A stretch of DNA of 64,000 nt. Origin: Nectonema munidae. Taxonomy: Eukaryota; Nematomorpha; Nectonematoida; Nectonematidae. The stretch is from assembly GCA_030549495.1 (NCBI GenBank), contig JAUIRK010000097.1:467001-531000 (forward strand), given 5' to 3'. The translations under genes and the position numbers were made by a program. Under the pieces are notes generated by a model that was not told the origin of the DNA, searched no databases, and worked only from the letters and a program-made list of their open reading frames with translations. Shown piece by piece: positions 26,701 to 41,700 of this stretch (position 1 is its first letter; every line of letters starts with the position of its first letter).

Positions 26701-29700
26701 GACCTATAATTTCAGTGTAGATGGTAATATTGCCGTAGCGTATCTTTTCAAGGTGTGACAAAAAATTTATGGTAAGAGTGGGGGGAAAAATCATATAAGC
26801 TGTTTTAAAGTTAGCATTTACTTAGTGTAACATTTAGGAGTAATCTAGATGAGGGTGAACGATGTATTGCTGAAAAGTGCAGAGTTAAAGCAATAAAAAC
26901 AGCGAGTTAACGCATAAATACAAATGAGAAGAGAAGGAAGGCATGTGCTAATTAACCCTATGAGGACCAGTGTGACACCCGTGTACCATGAAATGAAAAA
27001 TGCCTGCTTTTAGTATATAAAATTCTATACAAAAAACAGATGCTGTCTTAAAAATTATGGTGCTCTAAGGGTTAGCTAATAAGTCACGGAAACCAGTAAC
27101 ATGCTTTATAATCTATAATAAAATTCTTTGTTTAGAGTGAGTCCGTTGAACTATCAGTTAGCCGAACGAATCCAATGACAGAGGCGAACACCCAAATTTC
27201 GTCTTTCACCCCATACTCCAAAATCTTGGCAAGAGAATCCCTCACTTCCCACGATTTCTCTCATCTTTTTCAATGTTTCCATTTTTGGATGAAGATCAAA
27301 GATTTATTTGATTGGTACATTTTTTTTTAGAAAATCAAGACTAACACACGCTTCTTAGAAAAACAAAACATTTTCCACATATGTTTCTTTTGTCAAAATT
27401 GTACGATAAAATGAAGGATGAACTTTTGTTATAATATTTTGATCAGCATAGTGTTCATACTCATAAGGAAAATAGAAATATATTTACTTTTAATAAAGAC
27501 GACAAAACTTTATTCAATGCGATATTTCGATTCACCTAAACCTTTTTCAATCAATATTAAGTGTAAATCGTTCAACCACCACTTGAAGAGAAGAAGTCGG
27601 AATGAAGCGTTTTAAGCGAAGAGAAGTCGAATAAGAAAGAGAGGATTTATATACGTGTGATCAATTATGCGTATATCTATTTTATTGGTATATATTGTTT
27701 GAAAAAGGCTCAAAAAAGTGAAATATCATATTGAATAAAGTTGTGTGCTTATATTTACATCTTTATTATTGAAGTTTCAAACTAAAGATTGATAACCTTG
27801 AGCATCATCTTTCTTTTTATATTTACTTAACCGGTTATCGACCACAGTCGACATACTCAACTTTACAAAAATGTGAATCGTCTGCGTTTTTTAATGCTTT
27901 TTAATACAAATCTTCTGCTTTATACTAGATATCGTCTGATTATTCTGGTCGATAACGGGTTAATTGGAGTGTTAAAAGAAGTAGAATGAGATTGACCTAA
28001 TATTTTTTTTCTTTATGTAAATCTTGAGTGCGAAACGAAAAAACTGGCTTCCAAATCTCCTGATTATATGAAACGACTTGAAATCAGGATATTTTCAAAT
28101 TCTTGCTTTCTCATTCTATAATTTTTTTATTTTTGTTATTGTATTCATGAGTAGAGAAATCTTGTATACTTGGGCAGGTCGGGATGTAACGGGTGTGCAT
28201 CGAATCTGAAACGTCAGCATAAATTCCCCAACGCGTCCGATTAAACATTATGTCTATGGAGCATCAACTCTATATTAATCGTCAATATCATCAACTCGCT
28301 TTACTAACTATGGAAATGTACCTATAAACTTATAGGGATAATTAATTATGACAGCAATAAGTTTTACCGTTATTATATCTCATTAACGAGTTTGCTAATC
28401 CTAACACTCTCATTGTATCCGAACAGTTTGCGTGCGTTCAGTTTGTCTACGGACATTTTGCCTACATCCAGTAATTATTTTTTAATTCAAATGATAATTA
28501 AGATTATTTTTTTAAATAAACCATATGAATTTATTTGTTAAAAAATGATTTTTAAAATTTTTTTTTTAATCAGAACAATGTTTGTTTTTTTTTTAAATAA
28601 TTTTTTTCATAAAATTTTAAATTCAAAAAAATATTTAGTTTATTGAAAAAATATTAGGTATACATTTTAAAAACAAAAAAATTATATTTTCCGGCAAATG
28701 TCCGCCTGTCGAATGTCCAGCTACGAAGGAATGTCTGGTTTTAATACAACTTTTATTTACTGATATATCGAACTTTCGTTGAGTTATTCTTGGGAGTAAA
28801 TTATATTGATGTTGTTAGTATGTTAAAGCATACATTTAATAAACTGTTAACTTCAATATTGACAATTTTAATCATAGATAGTTCAACTTAAATTTTTTTA
28901 TTCATTTCCAAGGTCAGAGTAAGAAAATATGGAAACTTCATTCAACGGGTGGACAGTAATTTTGAGCTGCGGTTCGCATTCTAGTCTACCAAGGGTTTAT
29001 CTGGTCACAATAAAATTCGGTTTTATGAAACTTTTAAAAGAATATTAGTAAATTATAATACCCATGTCTCATTCAATTTTTTTCGGTAAAACAGAAAAAA
29101 AAAGTTATTATCCGGATTTATTTTGCATGATTTAATTTTTTTTATAATTTTGAATAATACGGTTTGTATTTGTTTTAAAATGTCGTGTCCTTAGGTTTGT
29201 GTTTTGAAAAGTTTAAGAAAAATATTTTTAAATAATTTTAAGATTAGTAAGGGCCATGCAAAAAGACGTCAAGGGCCGTATGTGGCCTACAGGCCACGGG
29301 ATGTCCACTCTTGCATTTGAGCGAACTTGATAGAAAAGAGGAAATAGCTTCGTTTGAAACGAATTTCACAATAAGCGAGTTTTACCTGTAAACCTGAGTA
29401 TGACATCCACTCTCAAATCTTCCACCCTGTTGAAATCGTAAAATGATTGGAATTTTCAGAACGCCAAATATGTATATCAGTTTAAAAATATGAAAAAGTA
29501 AAATATATAAATTAAAATTGATTTTTAGAAACATCATATCAATTTCTTAATTATAAAGCCAAGATAATAAAAGATTTGGTTTTAAACGTAAATCAAATGT
29601 TTGAATTAATTGATAAGTCTGTATTCAAAGCGAACGTTTATACCAAAGAAAATTGATTGAAAAAATTTATTTTAAATTGATTTTCTATTGCTAACAAAAT

Positions 29701-32700
29701 TTTGCATCTTTAGTAATTCCAATCATGATGATAAAGCAGAAAAAGATGCCACGATAAAAGATTTCTCAGGCATCTCTTTTTTTCTTCTCCCATCTTCAAT
29801 ATCAAATCTTGTCTTGTGCTACAAATTATTGAAAATGCATAATTTTGTAATTCTCTTATTTTTTTAAATTTTTTTATTTCTTTTTTATATTCTAATTTAG
29901 ATGAGCGAATCATTGCTTCTTATTAAGTTTTGCGAGTACTATTTATCAAAGCTTCTCAGTATTGTCTCGGAAAATGTTCAGCATAACCTAGTTCATAAAT
30001 TCTTTGTCGAAACTTACTTCTTTGCTTTGTATGAGATCATTCATACTTACAGCATTGCTTGCGACATCATCAAACTTTCCCCTTTACAGAGCTTCTTAAC
30101 GACTTCAAATTTGATTCTCACAAATTTTACCAAAAGAGAAGCTGCCTGCATTGACAACGATAGCAAATTTATTCAAAGAATCAAGCTACAGCTCCATTTT
30201 TGTAGATTACATATTTTCCTTTCTGATTTAAAGGTATAGCTATTTTCTATTTCAACACTTTTTATGTCTGTTCTGACTTGTCTATCTTTACATTAATCAA
30301 TTTTTTTGACGAATTTCGAAAAAATACAAATAATAAATGAAGAGAATAATGAAGATTCGTAGAAGACTCCTAAATTAATTTGGAGTTATCACTGGTCACA
30401 ACTTTTGCAAACACTTTATGGCAAATACCGTGTTTTCTCTTGACGATGCGCCAACATTTTTTTCATTCACTTTTAACTCAATTTTAAATCCCAAAATTAT
30501 CACTAGGAGCAACAAAAGTTGACCTATAACTCCCTCAAAAATTGACTTAACGGCTTCAAAAAGTTGCTTTTTTTGTAAAAAAATTTACCTAATAATAATT
30601 ATTCTATATTAACGTTTCCCAATGAATATTAGTATTCTACGATAGGTTATAATATTTGAAGTGTTCTCTTTTGTAAAGGCGCGATCTTTAGACAAAAGCT
30701 TTTCCAAATCACGATAATTCATCTTTTCCTCTCTGTTGTCTGAAATAATTTAATTTTTAGTTGGTGTGCGAAATCAGCAGTATATAATAATTTTTAAATG
30801 GTTAAATACCTGCTCTGTGTTTAATAACTTATCAAATTTTTACAATGGACGGACTATTTAAAAAAAAGTTGACCTATTAATAAAAAGTTGAATTTTGTTA
30901 ACATAATAACTTGGACTTCTTTTACCCAAATTTTATAAAATAAGACCATTTACGTGTTTTAGAATAAGTGCTATTAGAAATCAAAAGTTGACTTTTAACG
31001 GCCCTAATTATCACACATGATCTCATAAAGAAAAATAAAGGAATGAACATTTCCGGTCACTACCGTCTTCAACAGACCAACTACTTAAAAAATGTGCTAT
31101 CTGGCGTTGCTCTTACATTGGTGATGGAAATTGAATCCGATAAAATTCATTCACAAATTCAATTTAAAAAATGTCAAGTGAATTAAATTTTTCTCCTGCT
31201 TTATCAATTTTCTCAGCATCATTTTATTTGAGGGCCAGTGGGACACCAGTGTCCTAAGAAATGAAAATCGTCTGCTTTGAATATACAAAATTCCATTGAA
31301 AAAGAAAGCAGACGAATCGTCTTCAAAATTTTGGTCTTCAAAGGGTTAAAATTTCCCAAAAATGAATTATTTATTTTCATTATATTTATGTAAAATTGCT
31401 TTAATTCGCCTTAGATTTTCTCGGTATCAAAGATATCGAAAAAGATGAACCCCTTAACACCAAATTCCACTGTTGTTTTTTTGATTACCCCAAATACAAT
31501 TTCTGATAGTGTTGGAAACTCTAAAGTTGTCTTTAATATCAGAAGATAACTTTGAGTATCTAAGAACAAAATCCTTACCATTATTTGTATTATACAGTCG
31601 ACCTTGATTATAATCAAAACGCTTCTGAAGTTTGAGCATTTTTTTTGGATACATTGTTCGATGGAATGCATACAATATAAAGTAATTTATAAATGATAAA
31701 TTCGCCCATTTGTGTTACTTTTGTTGAAATCTGCAAGTATTTTTGATTTAAAAGCAACTTATATAATTTTCCTTCTTTTGATGCGAAAATATACCAAATT
31801 TTAAAAATAGCACATAACTATATAAGAAAATATTCTCTATAATTTAAAGCTTAAAGTGTTTTATCCCTATTGATTACTCTAACTGAAAGAGTTAAATTAA
31901 TGTATTAGAACACACAAGTTAGGAAAAATGTCCTCATTATATTTGCTAAATATAATTTAAACAATCAAGTATTGTATTCCAGAATTCAAATTTAGAGCAT
32001 CTTTTTTCTTAGATTTTCATTTTATTTAGTGTTTTAAATATTTTTTGTTATTAAGATTGCTTTGAATAGTTCGCAATGTTTTCACACTTTTGTTTAAAAT
32101 TTTTGTTAATAAAGCAAAAGGAATGGAATAGCTGATTCATATAATTTTAGGGTTTTTAGGAAATTTTCTTCCAAATATTTTAGACATTCAATTTCTATTT
32201 AAAATAACCGAATTTAATTTCACGAATTCACACTTGTTATTTCCTAAAGCCAAGTCGTAAAGGTATTTTCAAAGAATTTACTTTACTAACTGAATATTTT
32301 TGCGGGTAGCAAGAATATGAAGATTATGTAAGATGATTCTTTGGTTTTTATGCTAGTAATCTAATTTGGTAACATTATAAATTTTAAAATTTTATTTTAA
32401 GCCACGAACTGTTCGATGCAGAGATATAAATCGTTTTTATATTCATGGCGTAATACCCTCACTTACTTAGAGTATAGCATATTTAGTGATAAGGCTTTTT
32501 GTTATGCATGAAGTTGGTTCAGTACTAGAACATCCAAATCTGAGAAGGCATTTGTGGCCATCGGCTTCAATGACTGGTGGAAGCAATAAGGAGGGATAAA
32601 GGCTTTATTACATGCGATGAGTAGTGATCGCTGTCTTTCTAGGAAAATCTCAAATACATAAGATTAGGCCTAACTTCTTCCGTTCATTCAATTTTAAAGC

Positions 32701-35700
32701 CTGCTTCTATTTTCGTCAAAAACCGTAAGTATTTAAAAAATTTCCGAATTTGAAATGTCCTATCTCTGGGATAATGAAACTGTTCATTCTTCAAACTGTT
32801 TTAAAATGGCTGAATTTATCAAACTCATGATACCTATAAATCGTACTTCCAGGGAAATGCACGATTAATTTATGAAAAGCTATAAATCTCCAAATTATTT
32901 GTCTTCACGATCACGTGGGAAATTTGTTCTAGCACAAAGCGTTATTCAGATGATTAGAGATGAAATAGAAAAATCATGAATGTACTCAATCCTAATAGAT
33001 GAAAGTAAAAATAATAGCGGACATGAAGAATTATGTGAGATCGTTCTTCCTTTAACCGTATCATATATGAAGTTTTCTTGTTGATCTAGAACAGGGTTGT
33101 CCAAACTTTATGGGGACACGGGCCGCATTCGGCAAAGGAAAGTAGATCGCGGGGCGCAGTTGACATTTTTCTACATATGCCTTGTCTTACCATACCAGAT
33201 GTAAAGTAAAACATGTACATGTAATGAACCTTTATATTTATCATAAAAAATATTACTGGGGAATAGATTAAAGAAGCTATGATGTGAATATTACGAATAA
33301 GAAAGAGTGGAAATTTTGAGAAACGTCAGTAGACTAGGAAACCTTAAAAATAATTGACAAGTATGATTAAGAATCAAACCTTAAATATATTCGTAAAAAA
33401 TATTTAAAGAAGTATATTAAGGAAGTATTTTTATTAATAAAATTTTAATAAAAACAACATACAGTTTAATTAAAATTCAGTGGGATGGGTGTGCCTGCAT
33501 TTTGGAAATTAGCTCATTTGTGTCAATGTCAACTGAGGTTAAGGCTAAACGAAGGCAGGCTTCGAGAGATGTTTGATTAAGTAGATTCCTCTCTTTGGAT
33601 TTAATCGACTTTATTGCGGAAAATGCTACTTCACAAAGGTAGGTACTTCCAAACATTGACAGCAAGTGCAACCAAAACGGCGTAAATTGGGATAATGCTC
33701 TTCAGAAAGAAGAGGCCAAAATTGAGTGATTGGCAGTGTATCTTTGCTTAATAAAAACCGGTCTCTTTGCAAGTCACACAATTCAAGCTGCAAATCTTCA
33801 TCGGCTTCTGATATATTAATAGTCAGCGGAGCATTGAATACATTGAAGTTTTTCTCAAGGTGCTTAAATCTTTAAATCGCTTGTTGAAGTCTTCAATCAG
33901 GATATCAAGAGTTTCAACAAAGCAGCAGAAGTTATTGTCCTCTATTTCTCTAGAAATAACATCACAACTTGGAAAGTGAAGTAGAATGTTACTTTGCAGA
34001 TTACTTTTGAAGAGGCATAATTTGTTGCGGAAGCCATCTACGAAACCATACAGAGAAGAGATTGTTTGATTCCTACCCTGTAAACTTAAATTGAGCTTAT
34101 TCAGATGCTGAGTAATATCAGTGAGGAATGCTAGACCTTTCAGAAAGTTGACGTCTTTCAATAAACCTTTAAACCCATCAGTGTCGACACTCAGTTCTTC
34201 TGAAAAGTTTAGAATCTCATTACGCAGACTGAAGAACTGCTGCAGACATTTCCCAGCACTGAGCCAACGAACAGTAGAATGGAGTGAAACGTCAGAAAAT
34301 TCTGTATCTAAATCTCTCAAGAAATCAACAAATGGACGATGTCTCAAAGCTTTATTACCGCCTCTAATGAAATTAATAATTTTGAATACATGCTGCATTA
34401 CATCAGATAAACGTATACAGCGACTAGATAACGATTCTTGATGAATAATGCAATGAAACATTGGACAGTCGACTCCAGCATCTCTCAAGTACGCTTTCAG
34501 CCCCCTTTTAGCTCCAGTCATTGATTTGGCACCATCTGTAACAATGCAAGAGCATTTCTGAAACCCCCCATATTCGCTCACTAAAGAATTTAGCGCTTCA
34601 TAAACATCAGATCCTTTCGTAGTGGTAAAAAGTGGTATTAAGCCGAGTAACTCCTCACTGACATTAAACTGTGAATCAATACTTCTAACAAAAAATAATC
34701 AACTGACTGACATTCCTTATATCTGTGCTTTCATCAAGAGCGAGAGAAAAATAAACAGTTTGCTGAATTTGATTCTTGACCTTCTCCTGAACAAAATTGC
34801 TAAGCTCATCAACACGTCTAGCAACAGTTTGATGCGAGAGTGGAATTTTTTCAAACTCACGAGCTGCATCTTTAAAGCCCATGGCCTTTCCCATAGCTAT
34901 TGCACATCGCTTGATGAGATCACCCTCAGAGAATGCCTTTTTTGATTTGGCCATCAAAAGTGATACATCATAAGAAGCAATGGTTGTAGAAGACGAAGGC
35001 TTCACTAATTGGAAAATCTTTTCTTGACGCGCACGCAGGTTTGATTTGAGATCTTTGATTAGGACTCGCCGTGCCTCACCAGTGTATTTATCATAACCAG
35101 TGACATGAAGAGTGCTGTAATGTCGTTAATGCCTTGTTTGAACTGATAGAACATACTCATATAAAGATAGTATAATCTAGGGGCTAACAATAACAACATA
35201 TGGAAAAATCGATCATAATATTTTAAAATAAAAAATATAAAGAAATACATACTACATATGTTGTCCATTATTTTGTCGTTTCTCGCACCTCTTAGGGGTG
35301 CTAGCACCCCTTGTTAAGCATCGCAACAAAATATCTTCAAGGGCGCACCGTTTGAGAAGCACTGATCTAGAAGGTAGCGATGCCATAACAAATCGGGTAA
35401 TCAAATAAAGGTTGTGTGTTCATTTGACAAAAATTATAAAAAGAAAAGTTCGCCTCCCGCTCTTCCCAAAAATTTTTGAGGCTGTGTTTAAAATCTTGCC
35501 AACTAATACAGATTAAGATGATCGATCTTCGTTAATTAAACTACACTCTAAAATAAATGATTTCTTTTAGTTAAAAGAATCTCTTTCTTTGTGTCGAGAA
35601 ATCGCCAACAACAAACTCCTGCAAGAAACAACCTTTTTTTCTCTTTCCCTGAAAATAGATTTTTTTCTCATTTACGCAAAATATTTTGCACTACTCCAAC

Positions 35701-38700
35701 ACCAAAACAAATCCAGTCACGAAGAAGCGCATAAAACTTCTAATGTCATGAACTCACTTCGATCCTGTTGTATCCATGAATGTTCTCTTCTTAAATGTGG
35801 TAAGAAAAAATTATTTTTATAAAATATTTTTTGTCTTCTTTCTATTCTTTTACACGTGTTATTTTCAAAATAAAACTTTTTTAGAGTACTTATTAAAAAA
35901 TTTCCTATAAATTAGTTGAAATATTTAGACTTAAAGAAAATCTTCAATTTACCCTTATTTCAAACATTTTAAATGTCATATTTTTTTCCGCAGATAACTC
36001 TAAATATATATTTATGCGTTAATGCCTAATTTTTTGCTACTGTCAATCTTTCAGTGTATGCTTTTTTTTTTAAATATCAAATTGTATATCACAATTCTTA
36101 GCATTTATTTTTTCGTTGGTGTGTGTGTGTGTTTCACGACCTTCTTTCACATTGTACTTTAAAGAAAAGACTAGGAGTTTATCTTTAGCTTTCCGACTGT
36201 CTGCCACAGTTTGTTTCTTCACAAGCACTTTTCGCATCAATTCCAGCTTCTTATTTGCAAATAAGTTCACGTTTCTTGCTCATTGATAGAGTCACAAGCT
36301 TTCGAGCTTTGGCTGTACATCTTCCAGAAAATGTTGAAGAAAATGGAGATGAACACATTAACAACTTGATATAGACACCAGTTGCGCACATTTGGTGTCG
36401 AGATTTGTATCTTGGGAGAGTAGATGTCATTTTAAACACGTGAAGGCCTCGACTTTTGGAACTAAGCAACCATACTCACGTCCCTTATCATATAATAATT
36501 GTATGAAAATCATATAATAATTATTTTGAATGAATTAAAGAAAAGCTATACTAATTATATTAATAATAATATAAATTATTATTAATATTATTGTAAGGTA
36601 GCATGTGATATTTTAAATTTTTCTCTTTTGAAAAGGCGCGATCTTTTGGACAGAAACTTTTTAATCACTGGAATTTATATTTCTCCTCTCTGTTGTTTGT
36701 TGTAGAGAAGAGCAATTTATATATACAAAAAATATAATGTACAACTTTTTTTGAGTTCACAACCCTGTACTATTTTTGGATGAACTTTTGCGTAAAAACA
36801 ACAAAAATAAGGTTTTTTCCCTTTAATATTGAAAAAAGGTCTCCCATGACCCATCATCAAATAATCACTCAAACTCTGAAATCAATTGAAAATGCATGAA
36901 TAAAAATTTTGTATTATCATATTGAAATTTTTTTTTAAAAAGTTTATTCATTAAAAAAGCAAAAAAAAACTTGACTAAAAGTTGAAAGAAGACAAATCAT
37001 TAGATGCGATGAAATGCAATGGCAAGTTTGGCTTCTTTTTACATACTTTATACAAATCCTGCATAACTTTGATTCTTTTTTTCATATGTTTATGTTTTCC
37101 CTCTATTTTATTTTTCCACCTACTTTCTCATACCATAGACATCGTCTTCAAATTCCATATTTCTTTATAAATCAAATGCATCCTTCATTGTAGGATTCGA
37201 AGGTTACGTTTTTCAATTTAGTTATTTTTGTGCGAGAATGGAAGAGTCAAATTTTTTTTATCTATATTAAAATTGCTCTGTCAAATAATTATAAACAGAA
37301 ATATATTTTTTAGTTGCCTTGTGAACTCTTCAGTGTATAAAAGCAATTCCAAAATTATTAAATATTTGTTCTTTGTTTGCTAGCTTGCTAAATTTTTACA
37401 AAATCTAGATTACTTACAAAATATGGACTATTAAAAAAGTTGAATACCTTGGTCTTCTTTTACCTAAACTTTAAAAAATGAGACAATTTGCGTGTTTTCG
37501 AATTAGCGCCATTATAAATCAAAAGTTGACTTTATTGACTTTTAACTGCCTTACAGTAATTAACCCGGATAACTCAAGTATATAATATAGATTGATATCG
37601 AATATTCCTTTCATTCATCTCTGTCATTTAGATGCTTGCTCCGAAAACACAAATTCCAAAAAGTGTCAATTTTGTCTTCTCCAATGCATAACGTCTCCCA
37701 TTTGGTTTTACAGTTCTGCGCTTCGAATTGCGGTTGGCATTCTCGGTTTTAACAAAGTCATGCTTTCTTCCAATTTGCAAGAGGTTTCCTTCTTGAAAGG
37801 TTTCCTTCATTTTTTCTGCTTCTCTACTTCTTTCCACCCTTTATTACCTCATATTTTTAATCTTGTGATAAAAAAGGACATGCATTAATGAAATTATTAA
37901 TGTGGGTGTGGGTAGGTTAAATTGTATTCACTCTAAAAAATATTTTTGAATGTGCTCATTTTTCATATTTTATGAAGAAATTTGTTTTAAAGTATAATGA
38001 TAGAAACTTTTTATGTACCTTTTTTTATTGAAGAACATCATTGAGTCGGAAAATTTTATAGTATACTTCAATTCATGGTTGGACAAAAACGTTTGAAATA
38101 TTTCATTAGTTAGATGAAATTTTCGCGTAAGCATTTATTATAGAAAAAAAATATATTGCATTGTCTTAACCAAAAAATTAAAAAAGTCAGAATTTTTTTG
38201 AAAGTTTCGTGAGATTTGTCACGTTTTGTAGCTTTTTCAGTAGGAAAAAATGAACGCTAAAATAAAAGTTTCTACGAACAGACCAGGGTAAAAGTAAAGA
38301 AGTAAGTTCACTTTGGCATAAAGAAAAGAAATCCCAAACTAGGGGATGAGCAAATATGGGTTGTAGTGGGGAACTTAAATAAAAAAATAAGAGAAAGGTA
38401 GTTCGTGTTTGTTTTCCAAAATGGGAAATCCCTGATCATGTTTGATCTCGATGAAAAACTAGAATCTATAATTATGGGGTATAAGCCAACCAATAGAAAT
38501 TTCTTCAAAAAATAATGGTAGAGGGTCTGTGATTAATGAACTATGATTTACTACCCAAAGATCGAACATTGAGAATTTATTCAGAAATTTGAAGAAAAAA
38601 TTCTTCCCGACGTTATTTCAATCCAAAAGGCTAAATGGCGAACTGATTTATTGTCAGTTTTTGTAAGATGATCGTATAAGAGTTTTAAATAAAGAAAAGC

Positions 38701-41700
38701 TTGCATTTAATATTTTTAATAAAAGTTTTGTTTTTTTTGTTTATAATAAAATATTTTTTTGATAACATTCACAAATAATGAAGATGTTAAAAGTTAATTA
38801 GAAGTTTACTAAATACCTACCTATAAAGCAATTTTAAAATTCTGATAAATCTTGGAACAGATATTTTCTACCGGCAAATCGCAGGACTTGCAAAACAAGC
38901 TATAAATTATTAAACTCTATGCCTAATACGATATTATATATAGATTTGACTTTCTTTTGTTCAGCAAACATTTCCCAATGCCTTCACTTGATATCGCGAA
39001 CGCTCACTACTCTCCACTTCCTCACGCACGAAAGCGCCTTCTGCAATCTTCCGAGGGAAGCCAAGTTCTACCTGGATGAGGGTGTCAAACTCAGCCAACT
39101 CTATTCTATTCCTTTTTGGTAAAAGATCTTTGCATATCTATCTGATGCACCATTTCAGCTAAATACCAACATACGTATACTCATCTACTTGACTTTTGGA
39201 GCTTAGCCCTTTTAGATACAATGAGAAATCGGTGTCCTATAAAATAAAATCGTCCGTCTGTTATATAAAAAGCGATTGAGAATGAAAGCAGACAATTGGT
39301 TTTGGAAATCCAATACCTGAAACGGTTAATGATAACAAGCTTTGTCTTTATATTTATAAGCCTCCAGCACATATACACTAAAGTAGACTTTGTCTCCCTT
39401 ACTCATAGAGCCCTTTCTTCAACAAAACTTGAGATAATAGCTATGTACCTGAGCTTAGAGCTTCCTCGGGAATTTGACAACTAAACCCCAGACCGTTGAT
39501 TAAGAACGAACTAAAGTTAAGATTAGTTGGTTTAACCCGATTTAGTACCAGTGTTCCAAAAGAGAGCGCAAACGACTTCAGTAATCTCTATTTAAAATAA
39601 GAGTTCGATTGCGTTTCCTTTTGGGAACATTGGTACTAAATGGGTTAATAATAGTTATGTATATATTTAGGTAGTATTGTATTTAAGGGATGAAAAGATA
39701 GTTTGTATAGCATAAAAGTACATGGCGAGGCAAAGTTTGCTAGACCCTGGAAGGACATGAAATCAAGAGGTAGAAGAAGATATCAAGAAATACACTTTTA
39801 AGCTGAATGATAAAAAATAAAACCTTTAAAATATCTATGAAGTTTAAATCTTTATAAAATCATTATCCATCATTAAATCCATTTAAATTTACTTTATTTT
39901 CTTTAGAATTGAATTTTGACCAACTTTTCAATATCATCTGCAATTGACTAGTTTGATTTATACGTGATATTCGTGAATTGATTTTTTAGCAATACAACCT
40001 GGAAAATCTTTAAAAGTTTTTAGTTTTGTAAAAGCAGTCATATATTGCAACTCAAAATAAGTAAAATTTGGAAAGCGGCTAAAGAAAGATAATACTAGAT
40101 TCTGATTGGTCGCAAGCTTTAAGATCTCTACATTGAGCTAGTTAAGCAAACCAATGGAAGGAGCGGAAGAAAAGAAGCGTGTAAAATACATCAATTAACA
40201 CTTCTTCGAATTCTGTATCTTTCACGTTTGTTCATGATTAAAAACCTATCTATTTTAAATACCTAGTTAAAAAATGTTTATTATATAAAGATATTCACTA
40301 TATAGACGCTACATTGTGTTACAAGAATGCAGAAAAAGTATTAACTGTTTATAGGTGTTCGGTAAATAGAATTGTTAATAAAAAGCCGGATCTATGTCGA
40401 TAACTATGAAAAGTATCATAAAATATCTTGAATCATCACTCACAGGCAACTTTAAGTATCTGAACTATATTATGTTTTGATTGATGCAGATTTTTGTATG
40501 CAATCGTGTGATAAAGAATCAATTCTGCTTACATATTACTAGATAGGTCTTAAGTTTTAGTTAAAGGCAAAAACTTGTGACCAAGTAACTCCCCACATAT
40601 TAGTTAATTCCCTAACAATCTCAAAACAGTAACCTTGAATAACTTGAGTTTTGTGTCAGCCAAACTCTATGACAGTCAACGTTGGGACTGCTGACTTCAC
40701 TTAGCGCTATAATTTCCTCGAAGAAAATTTATGAATCCTTTCCTAAATTCTACATGTTCTATTCTTTTTTGAATACACCTTGTCCCCAAGTTGGGGGTCG
40801 GTGACTACAATCCAGTCTCTCTGTTTTTTTCCTGTCGTAAGCATCCTTTTTGTTGAGGCCAAGATCTTGAAGTCGCTCTACTAGTCCATCTTTCCATCTT
40901 TGGCGTTTTCTTCCCCTGCTTCTCTTTTTATCCACATTTTTATTCATCGTTTGTCTCACTATTCGTTTTCTTTCTTCCTTAAAAGTTGTCCGAACGCCCG
41001 TAATTTGCCGCGTTCCGCTACTGCCAGTACACTTATTCCAACTCTGGTCTTTTCTCTCACTTCTTCAGTTCTCTTTTGGTCTTTTAGTGTTACTCCCATA
41101 ATTTTTGTAAGCATCTCAGTTACAGCTAATTTCCTTTCGACTTTTTTTCTTAAGCTCCAGCATTCACATCCACATGTCATTACTGGTCTTACCATTGTTT
41201 TGTAAATCTTCGCTTTCAGTTTTATTTGCATTCTTTTGTCATCTATAACTGTTTTTACTTCTCTCCATTTCAACCAGCTGGCATTGATCCTTACTTGCAC
41301 CTCTTTTTCACAACTTCCTTTCTTCAAAATTTGTGTACCCAAATACTTAAACTTTTTTACTTGATTCAGCTTTACTCCATGTCTATCTTCCATTTGCCAT
41401 TGAAAATCATCATTTTTATTACATAACGTCACTTCTGTCTTCTTAGCATTCATCTTTAGCCCAAACTTCTTTAAGCTCTCTTGCAATTTTACACAATTCT
41501 TTCTTCAAGATGTTCCTTGCTTTCTTCCAATATCCAGCTAAGTCGTCTGCAAATAAAAGTTCCCACAAGTCATCCTTCCTTAAGTGCTACGATAATTCAT
41601 CAACAATTAATGTAAACAATAATGGACTCAATTCCAACCCCTTGATGTAATCCCATTTTTACTTCTAATTCTCTTGATATCCCTTCTGCGGTTTCATCAG

